DNA from: Fundidesulfovibrio magnetotacticus
GTDB taxonomy: Bacteria > Desulfobacterota > Desulfovibrionia > Desulfovibrionales > Desulfovibrionaceae
Assembly (NCBI RefSeq): GCF_013019105.1
Contig: NZ_BLTE01000009.1
Coordinates: forward strand, 124,001 to 188,000
Length of the DNA: 64,000 bases
Direction: 5' to 3'
The translations under genes and the position numbers were made by a program. Shown piece after piece: positions 18,129-26,012 of the stretch. The notes beneath the pieces were generated by a model. The model was not told the DNA's origin. It was given only the letters and a program-made list of their open reading frames with translations, and did no database searches. Numbering within the stretch: the first letter of the stretch is position 1; every line of letters starts with the position of its first letter.

Positions 18129-19709
18129 ATGTACCAATTCCGCAGCAAGACACAGGTCCTGGTCATCGGTTCCGGCTCGGCGGGCTGCGCCGCCGCCCTG
18201 ACCCTGGCGGACAAGGGCTTCGAGGTCACGCTCCTCAGCGCCGGCGACAAGCTCACCGACGGCAACTCGGCCCTGGCCCAGGGCGGCATCGTGCACACCG
18301 GCCCCGGCGACTCGCCCAAGCTCCTGGAGCGCGACATCCTCACCTGCGGGGCCAACCACAACCACCTGGCCGCCGTGCGCCACCTGGCCCGCAAGGGGCC
18401 GGAGGTGGTGTCCCAGCTGCTCATCGACAAGCTCGCCGTGCCCTTCGAGCGCGGCCGCGACGGCCAGTACCACCTCACCAAGGAGGGCGGCCACAGTCTG
18501 CCGCGCATCGTGCACTGCGCCGACTCAACGGGCCGCTCCATCATGGAATGCATGGTCCGGGCCGTGGAGGCCCACCCCAACATCACCGTGCTCACCCGGC
18601 GCACGGCCGTGGACGTGCTCACCTCGCACCACCACGCCTCGCTCATGGAGTACAAGTACCATCTGGTGAACCAGGCCCTGGGGGCCTACGTGTTCAACGA
18701 AGCAACCGGCGTGGTGGAGACCATCCTGGCCGACTACACCATCCTGGCCACGGGCGGCGTGGGGCAGATCTACCTGCACACCACCAACACCCGGGCCTGC
18801 GTGGGCTCGGCCCTGGCCATGGCCTACCGCTGCGGCGCGCGCTTCCTGAACATGGAGTACATCCAGTTCCACCCCACTTCGCTCTTCCACCGCGCCGACC
18901 GCCGCTTCCTGATCACCGAGGCCATGCGCGGCGAGGGGGCCAGGCTCGTCAACGCGCGCGGCGAGGCCTTCATGCCCCGCTACGACGCCCGCGCCGACTT
19001 GGCCCCGCGCGACATCGTAACCCGGGCCATCATGGAAGAGCTCCTGCGCTCCGGCGAGGACTGCGTGTTCCTCGACGCCGCCAACCACGTGGACGACGTG
19101 GCGCGCCGCTTCCCCGGCATCGCCGCCAAGTGCGCCGAGATCGGCATCGACATCGCCCGCGAGCCCATCCCCGTGGTCCCCGCCGAGCACTACTCCTGCG
19201 GCGGCGTGCTCGTGGACGTGTATGGCCGCACCACCGTGGACCGCCTCTACGCCGTGGGCGAGTGCAGTTGCACCGGCGTGCACGGGGCCAACCGCATGGC
19301 CTCCACCTCGCTCCTGGAATGCATCGTCTGGGGCGTGGGCGCGGGAGCCTACATCGGCCACCGCTACGCCTCCAAGCCCAAACTCCCCAAGAAACTCCTG
19401 GACTCCATCCCCGACTGGGTCTCACCCGGCCAGGACCGCAACGAGGACCCCGCCCTCGTGGCCCAGGACTGGACCACCATCAAGTCCACCATGTGGAACT
19501 ACGTGGGCATCCACCGCACGGCCTCGCGCCTTAAGCGCGCCTTCGAGGACCTGCGGGACCTCAACGTCCACCTGCACGACTTCTACCGCGAGACGCCCCT
19601 CTCCAAGCCCATCGTGGACCTCTTCCACGGCTGCCAGGCCGCCTACATCATCACGCTCCTGGCCATGCGCAACACCCGGAGCCTGGGCTGCCACTACCGC
19701 GTGAACTGA
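18129..19709 (+). CDS. nadB: L-aspartate oxidase
   Basis: FAD enzyme (526 residues) oxidising L-aspartate to iminoaspartate; under anaerobic conditions fumarate can be the acceptor. The dinucleotide motif VLVIGSGSAGCAAALTLADKG is at the N-terminus. NSALAQGGI, the second FAD/capping region (MEYIQFHPTSLFH, TEAMRGEGARLVN) and PVVPAEHYSCGGVLVDVYGRT (active-site Arg/His region) follow. The start is the ATG at 18129 (MYQFRSKTQ), 17 bases after ybaK. It closes the nadC-nadA-ybaK-nadB operon. The succinate-dehydrogenase flavoprotein relatives lack this operon context. Confidence 0.94.
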   Translation: MYQFRSKTQVLVIGSGSAGCAAALTLADKGFEVTLLSAGDKLTDGNSALAQGGIVHTGPGDSPKLLERDILTCGANHNHLAAVRHLARKGPEVVSQLLIDKLAVPFERGRDGQYHLTKEGGHSLPRIVHCADSTGRSIMECMVRAVEAHPNITVLTRRTAVDVLTSHHHASLMEYKYHLVNQALGAYVFNEATGVVETILADYTILATGGVGQIYLHTTNTRACVGSALAMAYRCGARFLNMEYIQFHPTSLFHRADRRFLITEAMRGEGARLVNARGEAFMPRYDARADLAPRDIVTRAIMEELLRSGEDCVFLDAANHVDDVARRFPGIAAKCAEIGIDIAREPIPVVPAEHYSCGGVLVDVYGRTTVDRLYAVGECSCTGVHGANRMASTSLLECIVWGVGAGAYIGHRYASKPKLPKKLLDSIPDWVSPGQDRNEDPALVAQDWTTIKSTMWNYVGIHRTASRLKRAFEDLRDLNVHLHDFYRETPLSKPIVDLFHGCQAAYIITLLAMRNTRSLGCHYRVN

Positions 19710-19825
19710 AGGACGCGTGAGCCAGGGGCCGCCGCGCAACGCCCTTGCGCGGCGCGCGGTCCCGCGTCGGCCAGCGAAGCCGGACGCCCAACGAAAAAGG
19801 CTGCGGCCATGGCCGCGCCCCGAGG

Positions 19826-19948
19826 TTGCTGACAAACTCGGCTTTGCGGCTTTTTCAGCAGCCCTGCGCGAAGCGCAGCCTGGAGCAGGGCGGCTTTGCC
19901 GCCCGTAAGCGTATCTCGCAAACCCCGCTTCGGGGTTTGGCGTCAAGC
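19826..19948 (+). repeat. Dispersed ~123-bp repeat, copy A
   Basis: Runs from TTGCTGACAAACTCGGC through TTTCAGCAGCCCTGCGCG and GGAGCAGGGCGGCTTTGCC to the hairpin AAACCCCG-CTT-CGGGGTTT. The reverse complement of 49351-49473 matches along almost the whole length. It lies downstream of nadB and secD (convergent), together with the palindromic terminator. Confidence 0.85.
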
Positions 19949-19949
19949 A

Positions 19950-19977
19950 AAAGGGCGCGGCCATGGCCGCGCCCTTT
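19950..19977. terminator. Bidirectional palindromic terminator between nadB and secD
   Basis: A 28-base perfect palindrome centred on GGCCATGGCC with flanking AAAGGGC/GCCCTTT, giving a long stem with a T-tract on either strand. It sits between the convergent nadB and secD. A shorter copy of its core lies at 19805-19818. Confidence 0.75.
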
Positions 19978-20005
19978 GCTGCAATGCCTCCGCGAGAGCG
20001 CCGGA

Positions 20006-21607
20006 CTAGATGGAGAGCTTCGCCTCGGGCTTCTTGCCCAGGGTGAAGAGGTCCAGCAGCGAATGGCTCACGAAGATGGCCGTGAACATGGAAGCCACGA
20101 TGCCCAGCATGAGCGTCACGGCGAAGCCGCGGATGGGGCCGGTGCCGTACTCGTAGAGCACGATGGCCGCGATGAGCGTGGTCACGTTGGCGTCCAGGAT
20201 GGTCAGCGTGCCGCGCGCGAAGCCCTCCTTGATGGAGGCGCGCCAGGGCAGGCCCAGGCGGATCTCTTCGCGAATGCGCTCGAAGATGATGATGTTGGCG
20301 TCCACCGAGAGGGCGATGGTCAACAGGATGCCCGCGATGCCCGGCAGCGTGAGCGTGGCCCCGAAGAGCGAGAGCCCGGCCATGATCAGCACCAGGTTGA
20401 GCACAAGGGCCACGTTGGCCACCACGCCGGACAGCCCGTAATAGACCAGCATGAACAGGGCGATGGCCGCGAAGGCCACGCCGATGCTCATCATGCCGTT
20501 GTCGATGGACTCCTGCCCCAGGGAGGGGCCCACGGTGCGCTGTTCGAGCACGGTGACGGGGGCGGGCAGCGCGCCGGCGCGCAGCACCACGGCCAGGTCG
20601 CGGGCCTCGGTGTCGGTGTAGCGGCCGGTGATCTGGGCGCGTCCTCCGGCGATCTTGTCCTGGATCACGGGGGCGGAGTAGGCCTTGCCGTCCAGGATGA
20701 TGGCCATGCGCTTCTTGAGGTTCTCGCCCGTGACGCGCTCGAAGATCTTCGCGCCGCGCTGGGTGAAGACAAGGCCCACGTAAGGCTGGTTGTTGTTCTG
20801 GTCGAAGTTCACGCGGGCGTCGGCGATGTGCTCGCCCGTGAGCACCGCGTCGGACTTCACCACCAGGGGCTTTTCCGCATACTCGCCGCCGGGGGCGGAA
20901 ACGCGTTCCATCACCAGCTCGCGGCCCGGGGGCAGGTTGCCCTTCTGGGCCTTGGCCACGTCGGCGGTTTCGTCCACGATCTTGAATTCCAGGTGGGCGG
21001 TCTTGCCCACCAGGGCGATGGCGCGCTCGGGGTCTTTCATGCCGGGCAGCTGGATCTGGATGCGGTCGCCGGACTGCTTGCGGATGTCGGGCTCGGCCAC
21101 GCCGAACTGGTCGATGCGGTTGCGGATGGTCTTCACGGCCTGGTCGAGGGTGAGGCCTTCCAGGTTCTTCACGTACTCGGGCTTGTACTGCACCACATAC
21201 TTGACCTTGTCGTCCTCGACCGCCGCGCTGGAGGCCACGGCGAGCGAGGGAAAGTCGCGCTTGAGCAGTTCGTCGAATTCGGCCTTCTTGCCCGGCGTGG
21301 CCAGCACGAACTCCAGGCGGCGGGCGTCCAGGAGATTCTGCCGGATGACGGTCAGTTCCTTCTCCTGGGCCTGGGCCTTGATGTCCTGTCCGGCCTGGGA
21401 CAGGGAGTTGGCCAGGGCCTTGTCCAGGTCAACGCCCAGGGTGAGGTGGATGCCGCCCTTGAGGTCGAGGCCGAGGCTCACCTGCTTGGCGGGCAGCATT
21501 TTGCCCAGCGGCGATTGCCGCACGGATTCGACGGACGGCAGGGTGAACACGAGCCCCAGGACGAGGACGATCCCCACCACGATCAGACGCCAGGACAGGC
21601 TGGACAT
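20006..21607 (-). CDS. secD: Protein translocase subunit SecD
   Basis: Inner-membrane RND-type subunit of the Sec translocon that pulls on exported proteins using the proton motive force. The 533-residue protein has TM1 (about 8-26), the conserved loop VSLGLDLKGGIHLTLGVD, the large periplasmic P1 domain, and five C-terminal helices with DNGMMSIGVAFAAIALFM and SVDANIIIFERIREE. It is complete. Unusually, no secF follows: the next feature is a terminator and then the convergent nadB. yajC lies 79 bases upstream. Confidence 0.97.
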   Translation of the reverse strand: MSSLSWRLIVVGIVLVLGLVFTLPSVESVRQSPLGKMLPAKQVSLGLDLKGGIHLTLGVDLDKALANSLSQAGQDIKAQAQEKELTVIRQNLLDARRLEFVLATPGKKAEFDELLKRDFPSLAVASSAAVEDDKVKYVVQYKPEYVKNLEGLTLDQAVKTIRNRIDQFGVAEPDIRKQSGDRIQIQLPGMKDPERAIALVGKTAHLEFKIVDETADVAKAQKGNLPPGRELVMERVSAPGGEYAEKPLVVKSDAVLTGEHIADARVNFDQNNNQPYVGLVFTQRGAKIFERVTGENLKKRMAIILDGKAYSAPVIQDKIAGGRAQITGRYTDTEARDLAVVLRAGALPAPVTVLEQRTVGPSLGQESIDNGMMSIGVAFAAIALFMLVYYGLSGVVANVALVLNLVLIMAGLSLFGATLTLPGIAGILLTIALSVDANIIIFERIREEIRLGLPWRASIKEGFARGTLTILDANVTTLIAAIVLYEYGTGPIRGFAVTLMLGIVASMFTAIFVSHSLLDLFTLGKKPEAKLSI

Positions 21608-21630
21608 GCACGCTCCTTGGAATGCGCGAA

Positions 21631-21653
21631 AGGGGAAACCCCAGGTTTCCCCT
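21631..21653 (-). terminator. Hairpin between yajC and secD
   Basis: AGGGGAAACC and GGTTTCCCCT pair around CCA; on the minus strand TTTCGC follows. It could trim the yajC message or reduce read-through into secD. Confidence 0.4.
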
Positions 21654-21686
21654 CGCGAATGGTCGATCAGACGGACGGAAGCGGAA

Positions 21687-22118
21687 TTATTTCTTCTCTT
21701 CCGGCGCGTCGCTCTTGGGTTCTTCGGCCTTTTTCTCGACGGCCTTGGGGGCCTCGTCGGCCTTCTTGCCCTTCTTGTTCTGGGCCTGGGCCTGCACCAT
21801 GTCGGCCAGACCGGCCACGTAGCTGCGCATCACCGTGATGACCACGCCGGGCGCGATCTCCACGTTGACCTTGTCGTCGGTGATGGAATCGATGCGCCCG
21901 TAGATGCCTCCGCCGGTGAGGATTCGGTCGCCGCGTTTGAGATTCTTGAGCATCTCGCGCATTTCCTTCTGCTTCTTCTGCTGCGGACGAATCAGCAGGA
22001 AGTAGAAGATGACGAACATCAGGATCAGCGGAAGGAAGGACATCAGCCCGCCCTGGCCGCCGTCGGCGCCCCCCGCGGGCATCTGTCCCATGGCATGGGC
22101 CACGCTGGTCAGAAACAT
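21687..22118 (-). CDS. yajC: Preprotein translocase subunit YajC
   Basis: Small single-span membrane partner of SecDF. Of 143 residues, about 25-45 form the helix (LPLILMFVIFYFLLIRPQQKKQK with the RPQQKK motif after it). Residues 60-95 form the conserved GDRILTGGGIYGRIDSI domain. A Lys/Glu/Ala-rich tail (about 110-143) is longer than in most homologues. Its gene lies between the glutamate synthase genes upstream and secD downstream, the same neighbourhood known from Desulfovibrio vulgaris. Confidence 0.95.
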   Translation of the reverse strand: MFLTSVAHAMGQMPAGGADGGQGGLMSFLPLILMFVIFYFLLIRPQQKKQKEMREMLKNLKRGDRILTGGGIYGRIDSITDDKVNVEIAPGVVITVMRSYVAGLADMVQAQAQNKKGKKADEAPKAVEKKAEEPKSDAPEEKK

Positions 22119-22154
22119 TGAATCCTCCAGTGGTTGGTTACGTGTTCTTCCAGC

Positions 22155-22895
22155 CTAGCAGGCAACGTAGAGGTTGCCGTACGGACGGTGGGAGAACGGC
22201 TTCACGCGCTGGAAGGGTTCAGCCAAAACGGCCTTCAAGTCAACCCCGAATTCCTGGCAGAACTGTTCGAGGTTGGCGGTGATGAGCTTCATGTCCTCTT
22301 CGTCCACCGGTTCGGTCTTCAAATGGGGTCCCAGCTGTTCCAGGGGAACTTCACCGCGCACGTAGATCACGCCGCCGTGCATGCCGGTGCCCAGCGAGCG
22401 CCCGCAGATGGGCGCAGAGGGTTTGCCGGTGAACATGCCCAGCAGGATGATGGCCCCGCCGGCCATGTACTCGCCCAGGAAGTCGCCGGCCTTGCCGCCG
22501 ATCACCAGCACGGGGAACTTTTCCTTGTAGGCCTTCATGTGGATGCCCACGCGGTAGCCCACGTCGCCCTTCACGAGCACCTTGCCGCCGCGCATGGCGT
22601 AGCCCACCACGTCGCCGGCCATGCCGTCGATGACCACGAGGCCGTCGTCCATGGTGTTGCCCACGCCGTCCTGGGCGTTGCCCTGCACGTGGATGGTGGG
22701 GCCGCGCATGAAGGCGGCCATGTCCTGCCCCGGCACGCCCTTGACCAGGAACTTGAGGTCCCCGTCCAGGCCGTCGGCGATGTAGCGCTGGCCGCGCACG
22801 TTGATGATCTCGAACTCGGTTTCGCCCTGGGCCACCAGTTCGCGGATCTGCTTGTTCAGCTCACGGTAGTAGACGTTGTCGGCGTCGAGCAGCAT
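22155..22895 (-). CDS. Glutamate synthase GXGXG-domain subunit
   Basis: A 246-residue protein equivalent to the C-terminal beta-helix (GXGXG) domain of large-subunit glutamate synthase, which is structural and helps hold the enzyme's domains together. The repeated Gly pattern is evident (GNTMDDGLVVIDGMAGDVVG, GGKVLVKGDVGYRVGIHMK, IGGKAGDFLGEYMAGGAIIL). It is the last gene of the five-gene split glutamate synthase. A repeat-rich 241-base gap with three hairpins separates it from the glutaminase gene, so its dosage may be set separately. Confidence 0.9.
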   Translation of the reverse strand: MLLDADNVYYRELNKQIRELVAQGETEFEIINVRGQRYIADGLDGDLKFLVKGVPGQDMAAFMRGPTIHVQGNAQDGVGNTMDDGLVVIDGMAGDVVGYAMRGGKVLVKGDVGYRVGIHMKAYKEKFPVLVIGGKAGDFLGEYMAGGAIILLGMFTGKPSAPICGRSLGTGMHGGVIYVRGEVPLEQLGPHLKTEPVDEEDMKLITANLEQFCQEFGVDLKAVLAEPFQRVKPFSHRPYGNLYVAC

Positions 22896-23136
22896 GTCGC
22901 TCCCTCACTGGAGGGGGAGTCTCCGGCGGCAAGGCCAGGGGCTCTGCCCCTGGACCCCGGCAGGGCCCTGCCCTGCACCCGCTGGGGGGAATGATTCCCC
23001 CCAGACCCCCTCGGTTATGGCTTCGCCGTTCACCGCACGCATGGCCGGTGACGCCCGCGAAGCCCACTAAAGTTTTTTGGAAGGGGGTTCGGGGGAAACC
23101 TTTTGTTCACAAAAGGTTTCCCCCGATATTCTCTTC
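22896..23136 (-). repeat. Three-hairpin repeat mosaic inside the glutamate synthase operon
   Basis: Holds CCAGGGGC-TCT-GCCCCTGG (22935-22953), the palindrome CTGGGGGGAATGATTCCC... (22982-23004) and a long perfect hairpin (23091-23124; arms GGGGGAAACCTTTTGT around TC). The first is preceded by the CTCCGGCGGC core also seen near 7822. No gene is visible. Confidence 0.7.
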
Positions 23137-24234
23137 CTAGTCTTCCAGCTTCACGATGACGGGTTCGCCCGCCTTGGGAGCCCAGACGTTGTCCAGTTCG
23201 CGGCAGACGTCGCGGATGGAGGACTCCTCGCTGGACATGAACACGTTGGCCCCGCTTTCGGCGATGACCAGGGGCCGCAGCTTGATGCGGTCGTTCAGGC
23301 CCATGAGGCACGTGCCGTCGGAGACCAGGATGGCGAAGGGTCCGTTGAGCAGCGCCGAACCGTAGACCATGCGCAGGGCGGTGAAGGCCTGCTTCTGTTC
23401 CTCGGGCATGCGGTCGATCTCGTCCCAGAACGGGGGCGCGAAGACCCAGGAGGCCATGCGCAGGGAGAGGCCGTGCTTGCGCACCAGGAGGTCCAGCTCG
23501 TAGGCCACCACCTCGGTGTCGGTCATGAGGGTGCACTCGTAGTCGTGCTCGCAGAGGTAGCGGCGGTTGATGCCGTAGGAGCTGATTTCGCCGTTGTGCA
23601 CGATGGACCAGTCCAGCAGAGTGAAGGGGTGCGCGCCGCCCCACCAGCCGGGAGTGTTGGTGGGGAAACGGTTGTGACCGGTCCAGATGTAGGCGGAATA
23701 CTCGTCGAGGCGGAAGAACTCGGCGATGTCCTCGGGGAAGCCGACGCCCTTGAAGGCGCCCATGTTCTTGCCCGAGGAGAAGACGAAGGCCGGGGTCTTC
23801 TTGTTGATGTGCATGATGACGTTGACGACGTAGTCCTTCTCGTCGTTGGTGCGCCACATGGGCCGGTCCATGCCCTGCTTGGGGGTGAGGAAGAACCGCC
23901 AGACCAGGGGCGGGTTCTTGATCACGGGGGTGGGCTTGGTGGGGATGGGCTGCGATTCGTGGATGGTGAAGAACAGCTTCACCAGTTCCTCGGCGCGGTC
24001 GAGCCCTTCCTGGGTGTCGGCCATGATGTGGAAGGCGTACTTGTCGGCGTGCTCGGGATAGATGCCGTAGGCCGCGAAGCCGCCGCCGAGGCCGTTACCC
24101 CGGTCGTGCATGGTGCACATGGCCTGGATGGGCATGGACCCGGGGATGAGCTCGCGCTTGGTGTTGATGACGCCGAAGACGCCGCACCCCGAGATGTCCT
24201 TCTGGAAGTCGTAGTATCTTTCTGGTGCCTTCAT
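23137..24234 (-). CDS. Glutamate synthase glutaminase subunit (class II amidotransferase)
   Basis: A 365-residue class II glutamine amidotransferase that should release ammonia from glutamine for the FMN subunit. The likely nucleophile Cys lies in DISGCGVFGVIN (about residue 17). Other conserved parts are GNGLGGGFAAYGIYPEH, SAYIWTGHNRFPTNTPGWWGGAHPF (the NRFPTNT loop) and WSIVHNGEISSYGINRRYL. The enzyme normally needs the Cys at the mature N-terminus, so about 16 residues may be cleaved. It equals the N-terminal domain of conventional GltB, here a separate gene. Confidence 0.92.
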   Translation of the reverse strand: MKAPERYYDFQKDISGCGVFGVINTKRELIPGSMPIQAMCTMHDRGNGLGGGFAAYGIYPEHADKYAFHIMADTQEGLDRAEELVKLFFTIHESQPIPTKPTPVIKNPPLVWRFFLTPKQGMDRPMWRTNDEKDYVVNVIMHINKKTPAFVFSSGKNMGAFKGVGFPEDIAEFFRLDEYSAYIWTGHNRFPTNTPGWWGGAHPFTLLDWSIVHNGEISSYGINRRYLCEHDYECTLMTDTEVVAYELDLLVRKHGLSLRMASWVFAPPFWDEIDRMPEEQKQAFTALRMVYGSALLNGPFAILVSDGTCLMGLNDRIKLRPLVIAESGANVFMSSEESSIRDVCRELDNVWAPKAGEPVIVKLED

Positions 24235-24250
24235 GGGCTTTCGCGTCTCC

Positions 24251-25540
24251 TTAAACGATCTCTTGGGCGCCGACGGGATTGAACTTCTCGTCGAAGAAGC
24301 CTTCCGGCCACTGGAGGATGGAGGGCTGTCCGCCCACGAGCTTCTCCTTGACGGCCGGGTCCAGGGGGAACTTGAAGCGGATGAAGCCGGTGTAGAGCCC
24401 GGCGGTGTCGATGTCGCCCACGAGCACGTAGCCCACCAGGCGCTCGTCCTTGAAGACGAGCTTGCGGTAGGTGCCGTGTTCCTCGTCCAGGGCGTCGAAC
24501 ACCTCGATGCCGGTCTCGTCCGGGGCGGGGTTCACCACGCCCACGGAAACGGTGGGCAGGCCGTAGAAGGAGATGGAGTTCATGGCCAGGCCGCCCGTGT
24601 AGGGGCTTTGGCCTCCGGCCATGTTCTTGCCCGCGTAGAAGCCCTGGTTGAAGGCGTTGGGCCAGATGGGCACCACGCGGTTCTCGTCCAGGATCAGGTC
24701 CTTGGCCTGGGCCACGTCTCCGGCCGCGAACACCGAGGGATCGGAGGAGGCGAGGGATTCGTCCACCACCACGCCGCGGTCCACCTTGATGCCCGCGTCC
24801 TTGGCCAGGGCTGCCGCAGGGACCACGCCGATGGCGATCACCACGGCCTGGGCGGGCAGGAAGACGCCGTTCTTGAGGGTGACGCCCTGCACCTCGCCGT
24901 CGGGTCCGCGCTTGATCTCGGTGGCCTGGGTGGAGCAGTGCACGCTGATGCCCACTTCCTCCAGGCGCTTGGAGACGAGGTTTCCGGCCTTGTCGTCGAA
25001 GGCGGCGGAGAGCACGCGGGGGGCCAGCTCCACGATGGAGACCTTCACGCCCCTGTCGTGCAGGGCCTCGGCGGCCTTGAGGCCGATGAGGCCGCCGCCG
25101 ATCACCACCACCTGCTTGCAGTTCTTGGCCACGTCCACCAGTGTTTCGGCGTGGGCCAGGGTGGTGAAGGAGTAGACGCCGGAGCCGTCCTTGCCGGGCA
25201 GGGGCGGCACGAAGGGCACGCCGCCGGTGGCCAGCAGGAGCCTGTCGTAGGGGTAGTTGTGTCCGTCGGCGGTGGCCACGGTCCTGGCCTTGGTGTCGAT
25301 GGAAGTCACCTTTGCGCCAAGGATCATTTTGACCTTGTTCTTGTCATAGAAGGTGACGGGCCTCAGCTGCATGCGCTCGGGGCCGATCTTGCCGGCCAGC
25401 AGGTAGGAGATGAGCGGGCGGCCGTAGGTGGGGGAGCTCTCCTCGGAGACCACCAGGATCTCGCCGTCGGGATCGACCCTGCGGATGCCCTCGATGGCTC
25501 CCACGCTGGCCACGCCGTTGCCCACGATCACGTATTTCAT
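24251..25540 (-). CDS. FAD-dependent NAD(P)H oxidoreductase of the split glutamate synthase
   Basis: Pyridine-nucleotide-disulphide-type reductase (429 residues) with an N-terminal FAD motif (VIVGNGVASVGAIEGI), an NAD motif (VVVIGGGLIGLKAAEALHDRG, about 150-170) and the FAD-closing motif VFAAGDVAQA. It is related to rubredoxin/nitrite-type reductases rather than to GltD, and has no N-terminal Fe-S clusters of its own. It lies between the ferredoxin and glutaminase genes, so it probably feeds electrons from NAD(P)H through the ferredoxin to the FMN subunit. Confidence 0.88.
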   Translation of the reverse strand: MKYVIVGNGVASVGAIEGIRRVDPDGEILVVSEESSPTYGRPLISYLLAGKIGPERMQLRPVTFYDKNKVKMILGAKVTSIDTKARTVATADGHNYPYDRLLLATGGVPFVPPLPGKDGSGVYSFTTLAHAETLVDVAKNCKQVVVIGGGLIGLKAAEALHDRGVKVSIVELAPRVLSAAFDDKAGNLVSKRLEEVGISVHCSTQATEIKRGPDGEVQGVTLKNGVFLPAQAVVIAIGVVPAAALAKDAGIKVDRGVVVDESLASSDPSVFAAGDVAQAKDLILDENRVVPIWPNAFNQGFYAGKNMAGGQSPYTGGLAMNSISFYGLPTVSVGVVNPAPDETGIEVFDALDEEHGTYRKLVFKDERLVGYVLVGDIDTAGLYTGFIRFKFPLDPAVKEKLVGGQPSILQWPEGFFDEKFNPVGAQEIV

Positions 25541-25553
25541 CGGTATTCTCCGC

Positions 25554-26006
25554 TTAGTCCTTGCCGCGATCTTCGAAGACCAGGCCAGCGTTGGGGCAGG
25601 CTTCCACGCAGGCGGGGGTGTCGCGTCCCGCGCACATGTCGCACTTGACGATCTTTTCCTTGAACGGGTGCCTGCGGATGGAGCCGAAGGGGCAGGCCAT
25701 CAGGCAGGACCAGCAGCCCACGCACTGCTCCTCGTTGTATTCGCAGCGCCCGGTCTCCGGGTTCTTGGTGAGGGCGCCGGAGATGCAGGCGGCCACGCAC
25801 ATGGGCTCTTCGCAGTGGCGGCAGGAGAGGGCCACGCAGATGGGGCCGTCCTGGGCCACGTTGCGGCGCGGCGCCAGGCCTTCCTGGGCCTTTTCCACGT
25901 TGTGGGCCAGGATGGTGTCTTTGGTCTTGGAGTGGGCGGTCACGCAGGCCACCTCGCAGAGGTGGCAGCCGATGCACACTTCCTTGTTGGGATAGATCTT
26001 CTTCAT
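25554..26006 (-). CDS. Multi-cluster 4Fe-4S ferredoxin subunit
   Basis: A 150-residue polyferredoxin of the HycB/DmsB type with four Cys motifs: CIGCHLCEVACVTAH, CRHCEEPMCVAACISGAL, CVGCWSCLMACPFGSI and CDMCAGRDTPACVEACPN. These should hold four [4Fe-4S] clusters. It starts six bases before the end of the FMN-subunit gene's neighbour and lies between it and the FAD reductase gene, so it likely wires the two together. Homologues occur in split glutamate synthases of archaea and sulfate reducers. Confidence 0.9.
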   Translation of the reverse strand: MKKIYPNKEVCIGCHLCEVACVTAHSKTKDTILAHNVEKAQEGLAPRRNVAQDGPICVALSCRHCEEPMCVAACISGALTKNPETGRCEYNEEQCVGCWSCLMACPFGSIRRHPFKEKIVKCDMCAGRDTPACVEACPNAGLVFEDRGKD

Positions 26007-26012
26007 GGCGGG

